This document shows positions 46,896 to 53,390 of a stretch of DNA of 64,000 nucleotides, one piece after another. The notes under the pieces were generated by a model, which ran no database searches, had not been told where the DNA came from, and saw only the letters and a list, made by a program, of their open reading frames with translations. The stretch comes from Oscillospiraceae bacterium (GTDB lineage: Bacteria; Bacillota; Clostridia; Oscillospirales; CAG-272): the NCBI GenBank assembly GCA_015064735.1, contig SVRP01000001.1:124001-188000 (forward strand), read 5' to 3'. Each line of letters opens with the position of its first letter. Within the stretch, counting starts at the first letter, position 1. The position numbers were made by a program, and so were the translations under genes.

Positions 46896-47504
46896 ATGAG
46901 AATTAACACCATTAGATTGAGAGTCGTTATCGGAGCATTGGGTATGCTTCTGCCTTGGATTGTAGCACTCCTGATAGGAAAGATCCCGCAGTCCATTTCG
47001 GCAACCTACTACACAAACGCTGGAGCGGCGTTTATGATTATTCTCGGATGGGCTTCAGGAACCCTGATTTGTTACAAGGGCTACGAGCTGATCGACGATA
47101 TAATCCTGACTTGCTCAGGAATCGCAGGTTTCCTCATCTGCTTGTTCCCGTGTGCGATTTCAGGAGCGGATATTAAGGTCGGTACATTTATGATAGATCA
47201 GAGTGTAAGCAATACGATTCACTGCATCGCCGCAGTAATTTTCTTTGCTCTGCTCGCCTACAACTCGTTCTTCCTGTTCACCAAGAGTTCGGGAGATATG
47301 ACCGATAAAAAGAAAATCCGCAACATTATCTATCGAGTGTGCGGCGTAGGTATGCTCGCTTCGTTCCTCATTCTGCTCCTGCCTGATTTCAGAATCAAGG
47401 TATGGCTGATGGAAACGCTCGCATTGACATTCTTCGGAGTCAGCTTCCTTACGAAAGCAGACGTATTCCCATTCCTGTTCTGCGATACCCCGTATAAAGA
47501 TTGA
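46896..47504 (+). CDS. Multi-pass membrane protein, DUF998-like
   Basis: This 202-residue protein has about six hydrophobic segments (VVIGALGMLLPWIVALLIG, AAFMIILGWASGTLI, IILTCSGIAGFLICLFP, CIAAVIFFALLAYNSFFLF, VGMLASFLILLLP, LALTFFGVSFL). SISATYYTNAGAAFM resembles a widespread family of small integral membrane proteins of unknown role. At the end of a phage early operon a superinfection-exclusion role is possible, but only by position. The start follows AAAAGGAGAAAGAAAA. Confidence 0.7.
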   Translation: MRINTIRLRVVIGALGMLLPWIVALLIGKIPQSISATYYTNAGAAFMIILGWASGTLICYKGYELIDDIILTCSGIAGFLICLFPCAISGADIKVGTFMIDQSVSNTIHCIAAVIFFALLAYNSFFLFTKSSGDMTDKKKIRNIIYRVCGVGMLASFLILLLPDFRIKVWLMETLALTFFGVSFLTKADVFPFLFCDTPYKD

Positions 47505-47583
47505 CACGCAGATATAAACGGATTTGTTTACTTTTGAAAATTTGAGAGGAGAAAAAATAAAATGGTTGATTTCGAAGAAAGTA

Positions 47584-47612
47584 TTGACAAAATCTCCAAT
47601 TTGGTGTATGAT
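47584..47612 (+). promoter_or_regulatory. Promoter P6 of the HTH gene
   Basis: TTGACA, 17 bases, TATGAT lies inside the 5' extension of the ORF starting at 47562 and 40 bases before ATG 47652. It supports the shorter gene and suggests the HTH protein is transcribed separately. Confidence 0.65.
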
Positions 47613-47651
47613 GATAGCAATGACACCGAAACATCGAATGGAGGAGAAGGA

Positions 47652-48152
47652 ATGAACGCAAAGGATATGCTCTTGGCAGCCCTTCGTGAAACGAAGACAA
47701 CGCAGGCGGAAGCCGCTACGAAAGTAGGTTGGATGCCCCAGCAGTTGAGCCAGAGAATTGTTCGCAATTCGATCAGAGCAGACGATTTCCTGTCTTTGCT
47801 CGAAGCAATCGGCATCGAAGTAACCCTGACAGTCAGAGACACCGGCAACCCCGTCCGTGTCTATGTCAAAGGTGCTGGCAGACGAGTAAAGGCTATGGTT
47901 GACCGTGTTACCTACGACACCGCAGCATCGAATGCAATCTCGAACAATTTCTACGCCGATGGCGTGAATGAATATACCGACGGAAAAGCAATGGAGCTTT
48001 ACATCGACAAGGAAGGCAGATACTTTTTTGCCGAGTATTCCAACTGGGAAGGCGGCAAGGATCGCATCAGCCCCGTGTCCGCAGCAGAGGCGGCGGCATT
48101 CATCGAGAAGTACGGAACCGAGCTTGACAAAAAGCCGAAGACAGACGAATAA
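47652..48152 (+). CDS. HTH protein with C-terminal domain (166 aa), putative regulator
   Basis: ATG 47652 is chosen because P6 lies just upstream and GGAGGAGAAGG is a strong ribosome site; ATG 47562 would place the promoter in the coding region. Residues 1-55 (KDMLLAALRETKTTQAEAATKVGWMPQQLSQRIVRNSIRADDFLSLLEAIGIEV) are an XRE-type helix-turn-helix. The rest (VKGAGRRVKAMVDRVTYDTAASNAISN...YIDKEGRYFFAEYSNWEGG) is a domain seen on other phage and ICE regulators. It probably controls nearby early promoters. Confidence 0.7.
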   Translation: MNAKDMLLAALRETKTTQAEAATKVGWMPQQLSQRIVRNSIRADDFLSLLEAIGIEVTLTVRDTGNPVRVYVKGAGRRVKAMVDRVTYDTAASNAISNNFYADGVNEYTDGKAMELYIDKEGRYFFAEYSNWEGGKDRISPVSAAEAAAFIEKYGTELDKKPKTDE

Positions 48153-48160
48153 GAAAAGAG

Positions 48161-48198
48161 ATCCCTCGACCGAGATGGTCGGGGGATTTTTCTTTTTG
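48161..48198 (+). terminator. Terminator after the HTH gene
   Basis: An 11-bp stem ATCCCTCGACC/GGTCGGGGGAT with loop GAGAT is followed by TTTTTCTTTTT. It lies 8 bases after the HTH stop. Confidence 0.85.
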
Positions 48199-48545
48199 TC
48201 AAATTGTAACTCGGAATTTCATAGTTGGATTTCGAGTTACCCTATTAGATAGGGCAAAACACCCTGCCATACCTCGCCAAACCCTCAAATTTTGGTTTTC
48301 TTGACTTACCCTATCACTTACCTATCGCAAAGCTAACAACCGCCATAAAGCAAAATTCAGCCTCTTGCGGAATATCAATAAAAATAATTATTTTTGAAAA
48401 ATATTTTGAAAAAATCCGCAAAAACTATTGACTTTTGCCGATAGGTGTGTATAATAAAGTAAAGACCACAAAACAAGGGCGAGTGGTAGCCGGAGCAATA
48501 GTTTCGGAAAGCCACCGCCCGAATCTCTCAAACAAAGGAGCAGGT
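48199..48545 (+). promoter_or_regulatory. Regulatory region and early promoter P5
   Basis: There is no gene in this 350-base gap. GTAACTCG...CGAGTTAC (48206-48240) is an 8-bp inverted repeat that could be an operator. P5 is TTGACT (48428), 16 bases, TATAAT (48450), with an A-rich tract upstream and AAAGTAAAG after. It drives cluster V. Confidence 0.75.
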
Positions 48546-48548
48546 AAA

Positions 48549-48806
48549 ATGACAAGAACCATCGAAGCTGAAATGACAGTAAGAACCAACTCGGTACAGA
48601 AAGCGATTGAAAAGTTCTTCGGAAAGCATCCTGAACTGGATTACTGGAAGGAGATGTTCGAGTATATGGCAGAGAACGGTGTGGATCACGAAAGCAACGA
48701 GTGGTTCGACAAAGCAAATCGTGTCAGAAACACTGAATGGACTTGGGCGTTGCATCTTGACATCGAGGATGGTTGCATTTACCTGTGCGTGATTGAAAGA
48801 GCTTGA
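48549..48806 (+). CDS. Early cluster V protein, unknown (85 aa)
   Basis: The start chosen is ATG 48549 after CAAAGGAGCAGGTAAA. The 85-residue protein reads TRTIEAEMTVRTNSVQKAIEKFFGKHPELDYWKEMFEYMAENGVDHES. It is the first gene after P5. No known family. Confidence 0.62.
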   Translation: MTRTIEAEMTVRTNSVQKAIEKFFGKHPELDYWKEMFEYMAENGVDHESNEWFDKANRVRNTEWTWALHLDIEDGCIYLCVIERA

Positions 48807-48818
48807 AAGGAGTAGCTT

Positions 48819-49010
48819 ATGAAGGTTTTTAGCAGAAGCAAAGGCAAGTACACGGTACACGGCGAGGACAGGTACACTTATGAAATCCATCTGTTCGGAT
48901 TGACGTTCCTCGTCTATACAAAGACAAAGCATTGCGAGAAACGCATAAGGGTTGATCGTGATAAGTTTTTCGGGACAGGAACGACGATATGTGTGTTCCT
49001 GCCTTTTTGA
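48819..49010 (+). CDS. Small basic early protein, unknown (63 aa)
   Basis: This 63-residue basic protein (KVFSRSKGKYTVHGEDRYTYEIHLFGLTFLVYTKTKHCEKRIRVDRDKFFGTGTTICVFLPF) is beta-rich. It starts after GAAAGGAGTAGCTT. Unknown. Confidence 0.58.
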   Translation: MKVFSRSKGKYTVHGEDRYTYEIHLFGLTFLVYTKTKHCEKRIRVDRDKFFGTGTTICVFLPF

Positions 49011-49030
49011 ATTTGAAAGGAGTGCTTGAT

Positions 49031-49300
49031 ATGGTAAGAACTTTTGGAAGAACAGATCCAAGAAGCCAATGGGGAGATTCGCTCCCTGCGGATGTTTGGG
49101 ATCGCCTCGGTCATTGTAGATCGAGGAAGGAAGACATTCTTCCTCTCGCACAGGCGAAGTGGCAGTACATCAAGAATAAGAACAGAGAGTACACAAAGGA
49201 AGACGCCCTCGTGTGCGTGATCGAGCATCTTGATTGCAACGGTCAGGATTTCGAGCTGACACGTGAGGAATGGAACGACATCCTTGCTTGCATCCATTGA
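49031..49300 (+). CDS. Early protein, unknown (89 aa)
   Basis: ATG 49031 follows TGAAAGGAGTGCTTGAT. The 89-residue protein (VRTFGRTDPRSQWGDSLPADVWDRLGHCRSRKEDILPLAQAKWQYIKNKNREYTKEDALVCVIEHLD) is basic then acidic. No known family. Confidence 0.6.
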   Translation: MVRTFGRTDPRSQWGDSLPADVWDRLGHCRSRKEDILPLAQAKWQYIKNKNREYTKEDALVCVIEHLDCNGQDFELTREEWNDILACIH

Positions 49301-49311
49301 GGAGGTAGAAT

Positions 49312-49521
49312 ATGATCGTAAAGAACATCCCGACCTTGTACATCGGATATCGAGATGTAAAGGCGAATGAATTCGTAAAACTCGGTCCGTTTTTCACAGC
49401 CAGCCCTGACGGGTATTTGGCAGGAGAATGGATCACCTACAAAGTGCAAACGGAGAGCCTGAATTTCACAAGAGTTACAGTTCCTTGGCATCACACGATA
49501 ACAGGAACGGTAGAAAGGTAA
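49312..49521 (+). CDS. Small early protein, unknown (69 aa)
   Basis: This 69-residue beta-rich protein (IVKNIPTLYIGYRDVKANEFVKLGPFFTASPDGYLAGEWITYKVQTESLNF) starts after TTGAGGAGGTAGAAT. No known family. Confidence 0.58.
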   Translation: MIVKNIPTLYIGYRDVKANEFVKLGPFFTASPDGYLAGEWITYKVQTESLNFTRVTVPWHHTITGTVER

Positions 49522-49529
49522 AGATTGGA

Positions 49530-49703
49530 ATGAAAAAGGAATGCAAGAACTGCACCCACTTTTACAGGGTGATGGTAAAAGACAGCGGATACAACCCGTT
49601 CCCGTGCTGCCAACTGTTTGACGATACGGGAGAAAGACCGAAACCTCTCACAAGGGAGTGCTTCGAACCGAAAAAGAAACCTAAAAAGGAGGTTCAGAAA
49701 TGA
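49530..49703 (+). CDS. Small Cys-rich early protein (57 aa)
   Basis: ATG 49530 follows GAAAGGTAAAGATTGGA. The protein MKKECKNCTHFYRVM...PFPCCQLFDDTGERPKPLTRECFEP has four or five Cys able to hold a zinc, with a lysine-rich tail. The ORF track starts 102 bases earlier in a shadow. It overlaps the next gene by ATGA. Confidence 0.55.
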   Translation: MKKECKNCTHFYRVMVKDSGYNPFPCCQLFDDTGERPKPLTRECFEPKKKPKKEVQK

Positions 49704-49957
49704 AATACGAGAACGGAAGATCAAGATTGTTCGATCTGAAATATACGCATATCATCAGGCACTACTCGCAGGAGACGATCAAGAGAGGAGTAACACGAAG
49801 AGGCGTCGTGAATGACTACGTTGCAGCGAATGTACGCAAGACCAGTACGCACATCATCTACGAAAGCGAAAAAGCTTGGAATCAGCTCATCGAAACAAGA
49901 GTTCCACTCGGAGATGTGATTTCGATTGAAGAAATCTCGGAAGGAACTGTTGTCTGA
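49700..49957 (+). CDS. Basic early protein, unknown (85 aa)
   Basis: This 85-residue protein (KYENGRSRLFDLKYTHIIRHYSQETIKRGVTRRGVVNDYVAANVRKTSTHIIYESEKAWNQL) is basic and helical, which would suit DNA binding. It starts after AAAAGGAGGTTCAGAA and abuts the next gene. Confidence 0.58.
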   Translation: MKYENGRSRLFDLKYTHIIRHYSQETIKRGVTRRGVVNDYVAANVRKTSTHIIYESEKAWNQLIETRVPLGDVISIEEISEGTVV

Positions 49958-50277
49958 TGGTAAGCAAGAACGTCAAGGCTCTTGCTGAAAGAATAAAGAA
50001 AGAATTCGGATTTGAAGTGCTTCCCGAATCTTTCAAAAGAACCTACGCAGGACATTGGTTGAGGAGTGCGGGAGCGTACAGTTGGACGATGGAAACAGCG
50101 GGTGGCTTAACCACCATCGGAGGATGCGAGCCGATAAGCAAGTACGTTGTGAAACGAAATATCCTCGAAATCGAGAAAAGATACCTGTTCGACTTTGAGC
50201 TGTTTGTTTACAGCCCAAAGGACTACGGATACGAAAGAGCCAAAAAAGAAAAAGAAGAAAAGGAGAAAAGCAAATGA
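49957..50277 (+). CDS. Early protein, unknown (106 aa)
   Basis: This 106-residue protein has VSKNVKALAERIKKEFGFEVLPESFKRTYAGHWLRSAGAYSWTMETAGGLTTIGGCEPISKYV, then a Lys/Glu-rich tail. It starts at the end of the previous gene. Unknown. Confidence 0.58.
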   Translation: MVSKNVKALAERIKKEFGFEVLPESFKRTYAGHWLRSAGAYSWTMETAGGLTTIGGCEPISKYVVKRNILEIEKRYLFDFELFVYSPKDYGYERAKKEKEEKEKSK

Positions 50278-50480
50278 TTACGGAAGGTCAGATAGTATCC
50301 AGCTCGAAGAGCAAAGATTTTTTGGATATGCTCGGAGATGCTATCGGAAAGATGCAAGGAAAAGGATACGAGGTTGAGGTTCAGTATAAGCCGGTTGCAT
50401 ACGTGGGATCGGAAGAAGGCGTCATATACACCGCACTTGTTCTTTCCAAAAAGAAAGAGGAGACAAAGAATGAGGGTTGA
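50274..50480 (+). CDS. Small early protein, unknown (68 aa)
   Basis: This 68-residue protein (ITEGQIVSSSKSKDFLDMLGDAIGKMQGKGYEVEVQYKPVAYVGSEEGVIYTALVLSKKK) overlaps its neighbour by ATGA. It has a helix followed by a beta pair. No known family. Confidence 0.58.
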   Translation: MITEGQIVSSSKSKDFLDMLGDAIGKMQGKGYEVEVQYKPVAYVGSEEGVIYTALVLSKKKEETKNEG

Positions 50481-50754
50481 ACGCAAGATCGGAAAGTTCG
50501 GCGAGATAACCGACATCATTCACCTTGACAACAGCGAGGTGGAAGCTCTCGATCAGGCACACGAAATCATTCGTGAGCGTTGCTTGCAGGAAGGAGTTCC
50601 ATACGATAAGGAAGCAATCGAGTATTGGTTGGAAGGAATTTTGAGATGCGAAGGTGTTGATAAGGTCTTGCATATGGCAAGAAACGCACCCTTTGCAAGA
50701 AAGAAAACGACTCGTTCGGTAGGATACGCCGGTAAAACGGAGGTGGAAGAATGA
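50470..50754 (+). CDS. Early protein, unknown (94 aa)
   Basis: ATG 50470 follows AGAGGAGACAAAGA and is inside the previous gene's end. The product reads VERKIGKFGEITDIIHLDNSEVEALDQAHEIIRERCLQEGVPYDKEAIEYWLEGILRCEGVDKVLHMA. No family is recognised. Confidence 0.58.
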   Translation: MRVERKIGKFGEITDIIHLDNSEVEALDQAHEIIRERCLQEGVPYDKEAIEYWLEGILRCEGVDKVLHMARNAPFARKKTTRSVGYAGKTEVEE

Positions 50755-51023
50755 ACAAATCAGTTTACGCATACCAGTACAACTACGAGCAGATGAAGGT
50801 GATGGCTATGCTCGGCAAGCATCCCGACGCCGAGGATCTTGACTATGAAGACTTGGCACAGATTGCCATTCTCGTAGAAACGACGTGGAATGAAAGGTAT
50901 CAGCATAAGCCTGAAATGGATTGGGCTGACATTCAATCCCACTCGGAAGAAGGCTACATTCAGGCATACGCAGACCGAACCCTTGACGAATTTATCAAGT
51001 ATTACAAGGAGACGAGAAAATGA
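50751..51023 (+). CDS. Early protein, unknown (90 aa)
   Basis: This 90-residue protein (NKSVYAYQYNYEQMKVMAMLGKHPDAEDLDYEDLAQIAILVETTWNERYQHKPEMDW) is helical and acidic. It overlaps both neighbours by ATGA after GGAGGTGGAAGA. Confidence 0.58.
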   Translation: MNKSVYAYQYNYEQMKVMAMLGKHPDAEDLDYEDLAQIAILVETTWNERYQHKPEMDWADIQSHSEEGYIQAYADRTLDEFIKYYKETRK

Positions 51024-51451
51024 ACGCATACCAGCAAATGAAAGAGCTGCACCAGAAAGAATTCAACGCATTTCCCCTTGGCTTCGCCCTCACAGATGAG
51101 AGCTTCGACAAGATGATGCGTGATTGGGGCTTGGAGCCGACCGACACCAAGAAAATCTGCAAGATCCCGAACACAGGTTTCGGATTTATGAGAAAGTCCG
51201 ACGTTCCTGCCTTTCTTGAAATGATCGAACGACATCGTAACGAAGAAAAAGAGCTGATGGAGACGATTCCTGATTTCGCCTACGATATGTTCCGCTACGA
51301 GCTGGCGAATCACGAATACGGCTATACATACGATACCGATGATACGGTTGAAGCACTCGGCTTGACATACGATGAGATCGAGGCTGATCCGAAGCTCAAA
51401 GACGCTTTCGAGAGGGCAAAGCGTGATGTTATTCAACAGGAGGATTGGTAA
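51020..51451 (+). CDS. Early protein, unknown (143 aa)
   Basis: This 143-residue protein contains YQQMKELHQKEFNAFPLGFALTDESFDKMMRDWGLEPTDTKKICKIPNTGFGFMRKSDVPAFLEMIERHRNEEKELME, found in many Firmicutes phages and conjugative elements as far as I recall, without known role. It overlaps both neighbours. Confidence 0.62.
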   Translation: MNAYQQMKELHQKEFNAFPLGFALTDESFDKMMRDWGLEPTDTKKICKIPNTGFGFMRKSDVPAFLEMIERHRNEEKELMETIPDFAYDMFRYELANHEYGYTYDTDDTVEALGLTYDEIEADPKLKDAFERAKRDVIQQEDW

Positions 51452-51834
51452 TGTTTAGTCTCGGAGATAAGGTAAGAATCCCGTATATATCGGACCGCAA
51501 CCCTCACAATAACCAAGTGGGAGTGATTGTATGGCTCCACAAGTATCATCGTTATCCCGAAGGAAGAACGGATACCCACGAAGAAAAGTATCAGGCGACC
51601 GTCAGATATGAAGATGGTTTTACCGAGAACGTGGGAGACCTTTACCGAAAAGGAAGCGGTCTTGTATCGGAGGTAGAGCTGGTTGAAAAAATGACCGACG
51701 AGATCCTCGTGTATGACAAAGATTTTGCGGAGAGATGCAAAGAAGAAAAGCTATTCGATGTGGCTACACCGCAAGAGGTTGCAGACATTTTTCAAAAGAA
51801 CGTGAGATTTGGCGACGCGATGCTGATAGAATAA
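51451..51834 (+). CDS. Last phage gene before the junction, unknown (127 aa)
   Basis: The start is ATG 51451, overlapping the previous stop after CAGGAGGATTGGTA. The 127-residue protein starts MFSLGDKVRIPYISDRNPHNNQVGVIVWLHKY, an SH3-like beta barrel, and ends RFGDAMLIE. Those last codons are part of a 21-base repeat present four times at the junction, so the original 3' end may have been replaced. Function unknown. Confidence 0.6.
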   Translation: MFSLGDKVRIPYISDRNPHNNQVGVIVWLHKYHRYPEGRTDTHEEKYQATVRYEDGFTENVGDLYRKGSGLVSEVELVEKMTDEILVYDKDFAERCKEEKLFDVATPQEVADIFQKNVRFGDAMLIE

Positions 51835-51991
51835 AAGAAAATTCCGCCCGAGATCCTTCACTGCGTCGCTACTCGCGGTCATTCTCGAGCGAAGCGAAGA
51901 ATCTCGAGTGGCGACTTCGTTCGAGGATGACACGGGCGGGATTCTTATATCGCATACATTACGGCGATGCGATGCTGATAGAATAAAAGAA
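51819..51991. mobile_element. MITE-like palindromic repeat, copy A
   Basis: The core 51844-51940 begins CCGCCCGAGATCC and ends GACACGGGCGG, with inner inverted repeats GTCGC...GCGAC and ATTCT...AGAAT. The 21-base sequence GATGCTGATAGAATAAAAGAA stands on both sides (51819, 51971). It has no coding capacity. Copy B at 53031 is about 97% identical over the shared part. Confidence 0.65.
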
Positions 51992-52026
51992 CTTTTGTAT
52001 GATATAACAAAAACAAAAAGTGGTAT

Positions 52027-52075
52027 TTATACAAGGTTACCAATTGGCAACTACCATAGCCGATTGGTAACTTTT
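52027..52075 (+). terminator. 13-bp terminator-like hairpin
   Basis: GTTACCAATTGGC (52036) and GCCGATTGGTAAC (52059-52071) pair over 13 bp around AACTACCATA, followed by TTTTCTTATA. The stem contains the recurring TTACC-AATT/GATT-GGTAA motif. Confidence 0.65.
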
Positions 52076-52194
52076 CTTATACTTCAAATCGTTCGTCAAA
52101 ATACACAAAATTATCTTTTATGCATTTTGTGTAGCTTTTTCAGCATCGGTTGGTGATGCTGATGACATATAAGAAAATAATTCTTAAAAAAGCA

Positions 52195-52223
52195 TTGACA
52201 AAATCACGGTATCGTGATATAAT
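52195..52223 (+). promoter_or_regulatory. Promoter with operator-like spacer for the DUF4160/DUF2442 pair
   Basis: Consensus TTGACA, exactly 17 bases, TATAAT. The spacer contains ATCACG-GTAT-CGTGAT (52203-52218), a perfect 6-bp inverted repeat touching the -10 box. A dimeric DNA-binding protein there would block RNA polymerase. Confidence 0.8.
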
Positions 52224-52256
52224 GTGATTGAGGATAACATCAAAAGGAGAATAACA

Positions 52257-52511
52257 ATGCCTGTATTATCAAGATTTTACGGAATTATTATCAGAATGTA
52301 TTTTTTGCAGAGTGAGCACAATCCGCCGCATATACACGCAATTTATAATGAAGATGTCGCAGCAATTGATTTTATGACGGGAGAGTTGCTTGAAGGGCAT
52401 CTCCCGAGTAAAGCAATGAATATGGTGCAGGAATGGATTTCTATGCATAAGGATACTTTGATGGAAATATGGAAAACACAGGAGTTCAAGAAGATCCCAC
52501 CGCTTGAATAA
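52257..52511 (+). CDS. DUF4160 protein (toxin-like partner)
   Basis: ATG 52257 follows AAAAGGAGAATAAC; the track's GTG at 52224 overlaps the -10 box. The 84-residue protein has SRFYGIIIRMYFLQSEHNPPHIHAIYNEDVAAIDFMTGELLEGHLP, the DUF4160 signature with HNPPHIHA. DUF4160 genes are nearly always paired with DUF2442 genes, as here, and have been proposed as toxin-antitoxin-like units; activity is unproven. Confidence 0.82.
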   Translation: MPVLSRFYGIIIRMYFLQSEHNPPHIHAIYNEDVAAIDFMTGELLEGHLPSKAMNMVQEWISMHKDTLMEIWKTQEFKKIPPLE

Positions 52512-52523
52512 GGAGGTAGTATA

Positions 52524-52964
52524 ATGTTTCACAAAATCAAAAATGTTTTTGCTCTTCCCGAATATAAGCTAAGTGTTCAGTTTTCGGAGGGAGTTACGAA
52601 GATTTATGACGTAAAGCCGTTGTTTGAAAAGATTCCGTTGTTTGCTGAATTAAAGGATAATCAGGCGGAGTTTGCTTGCGTTTCTGTGGATGTCGGTGGC
52701 TACGGTATCGTTTGGAACGATGATCTAGATCTCTCTTGCGACGAGCTTTGGGAAAACGGTGTGCGGGTTGATACACCCTTTGACGGACTGATGGCATTCA
52801 GCGATGCAACCGAGCTTTGGGGACTCAATGAAAGTACGCTTCGTAAGGCAATCACATATGGCAAATTGGTCAACGGCGTTGACGTTTGCAAATTCGGGAA
52901 ACAATGGGTCGTGTCTGTTGATGCAATGAAAAGGGAATACGGAAACGGTCATGAAAGGGTATGA
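52524..52964 (+). CDS. DUF2442 protein with C-terminal helix-turn-helix (antitoxin-like)
   Basis: Residues 1-85 are DUF2442 (HKIKNVFALPEYKLSVQFSEGVTKIYDVKPLFEKIPLFAEL...GYGIVWNDDLDLSCDELWENG). Residues 90-146 add ATELWGLNESTLRKAITYGKLVNGVDVCKFGKQWVVSVDAMKREYG, a MerR/excisionase-like winged helix. The second domain could bind the inverted repeat in the promoter spacer and autoregulate the pair. The start follows TAAGGAGGTAGTATA, 12 bases after the partner. Confidence 0.82.
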   Translation: MFHKIKNVFALPEYKLSVQFSEGVTKIYDVKPLFEKIPLFAELKDNQAEFACVSVDVGGYGIVWNDDLDLSCDELWENGVRVDTPFDGLMAFSDATELWGLNESTLRKAITYGKLVNGVDVCKFGKQWVVSVDAMKREYGNGHERV

Positions 52965-52989
52965 TTACCGACTGATTTGTTCAATATTA

Positions 52990-53007
52990 CCAATCGGTAA
53001 AATCTTA
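52990..53007. repeat. TTACC-AATC-GGTAA hairpin
   Basis: TTACCAATCGGTAA is a 5-bp stem with loop AATC, 23 bases after the DUF2442 stop, followed by AATCTTATAT. Related hairpins occur at 5222, 24331, 40612 and 52036. It may end the two-gene cassette. Confidence 0.45.
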
Positions 53008-53030
53008 TATAGCATCAGCATCGTAGATGC

Positions 53031-53193
53031 AATGCTGATAGAATAAAAGAAATTCCCGCCCGAGATCCTTCACTGCGTCGCCACTCGCGGTCATTCTCGA
53101 GCGAAGCGAAGAATCTCGCGTGGCGACTTCGTTCGAGGATGACACGGGCGGGGTTCTTATATCGCATACATTACGGCGATGCGATGCTGATAG
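53031..53193. mobile_element. MITE-like palindromic repeat, copy B
   Basis: Nearly identical to copy A: CCCGCCCGAGATCCTTCACT...GACACGGGCGGGG with the same inner inverted repeats and the trailing TTATATCGCATACATTACGGCG plus GATGCTGATAGAATAAAAGAA (53173). The 21-mer also precedes it (53031, first base A). The two copies bracket the DUF4160/DUF2442 cassette. Confidence 0.65.
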
Positions 53194-53235
53194 AATAAAA
53201 GAAATTCTGTAGTGATCATTCAAAAATGACCCTCG

Positions 53236-53257
53236 GACGATTTGCGAATCGTCTTTT
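53236..53257 (+). terminator. Terminator upstream of miaA
   Basis: GACGATT-TGCG-AATCGTC, a perfect 7-bp stem, is followed by TTTT. It is the last element before the host miaA operon. Confidence 0.7.
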
Positions 53258-53343
53258 CGAGAAACCGGTTACATATTCACGGCAAAAGAAATTTTAAGGC
53301 ATAAAAAAACAATTCAGAGAAACGCTAAATAAGGACTTATTTG

Positions 53344-53390
53344 ATGACTAAAACACGAATACTCGCCGTTGTAGGTCCTACGGGCGGAGG
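53344..53390 (+). other. Host operon start; phage/host boundary lies upstream
   Basis: From here codon use and gene content are those of the host core genome (miaA start ATG 53344 after AAGGACTTATTTG). The prophage right attachment site must lie between 51835 and 53340, but no single core repeat can be assigned. Confidence 0.4.

Noticed and set aside
51735-51986. ORF ending YRIHYGDAMLIE
   Set aside because: It runs through the MITE-like palindrome in a second frame and has no ribosome site; the same ending only reflects the 21-mer repeat.
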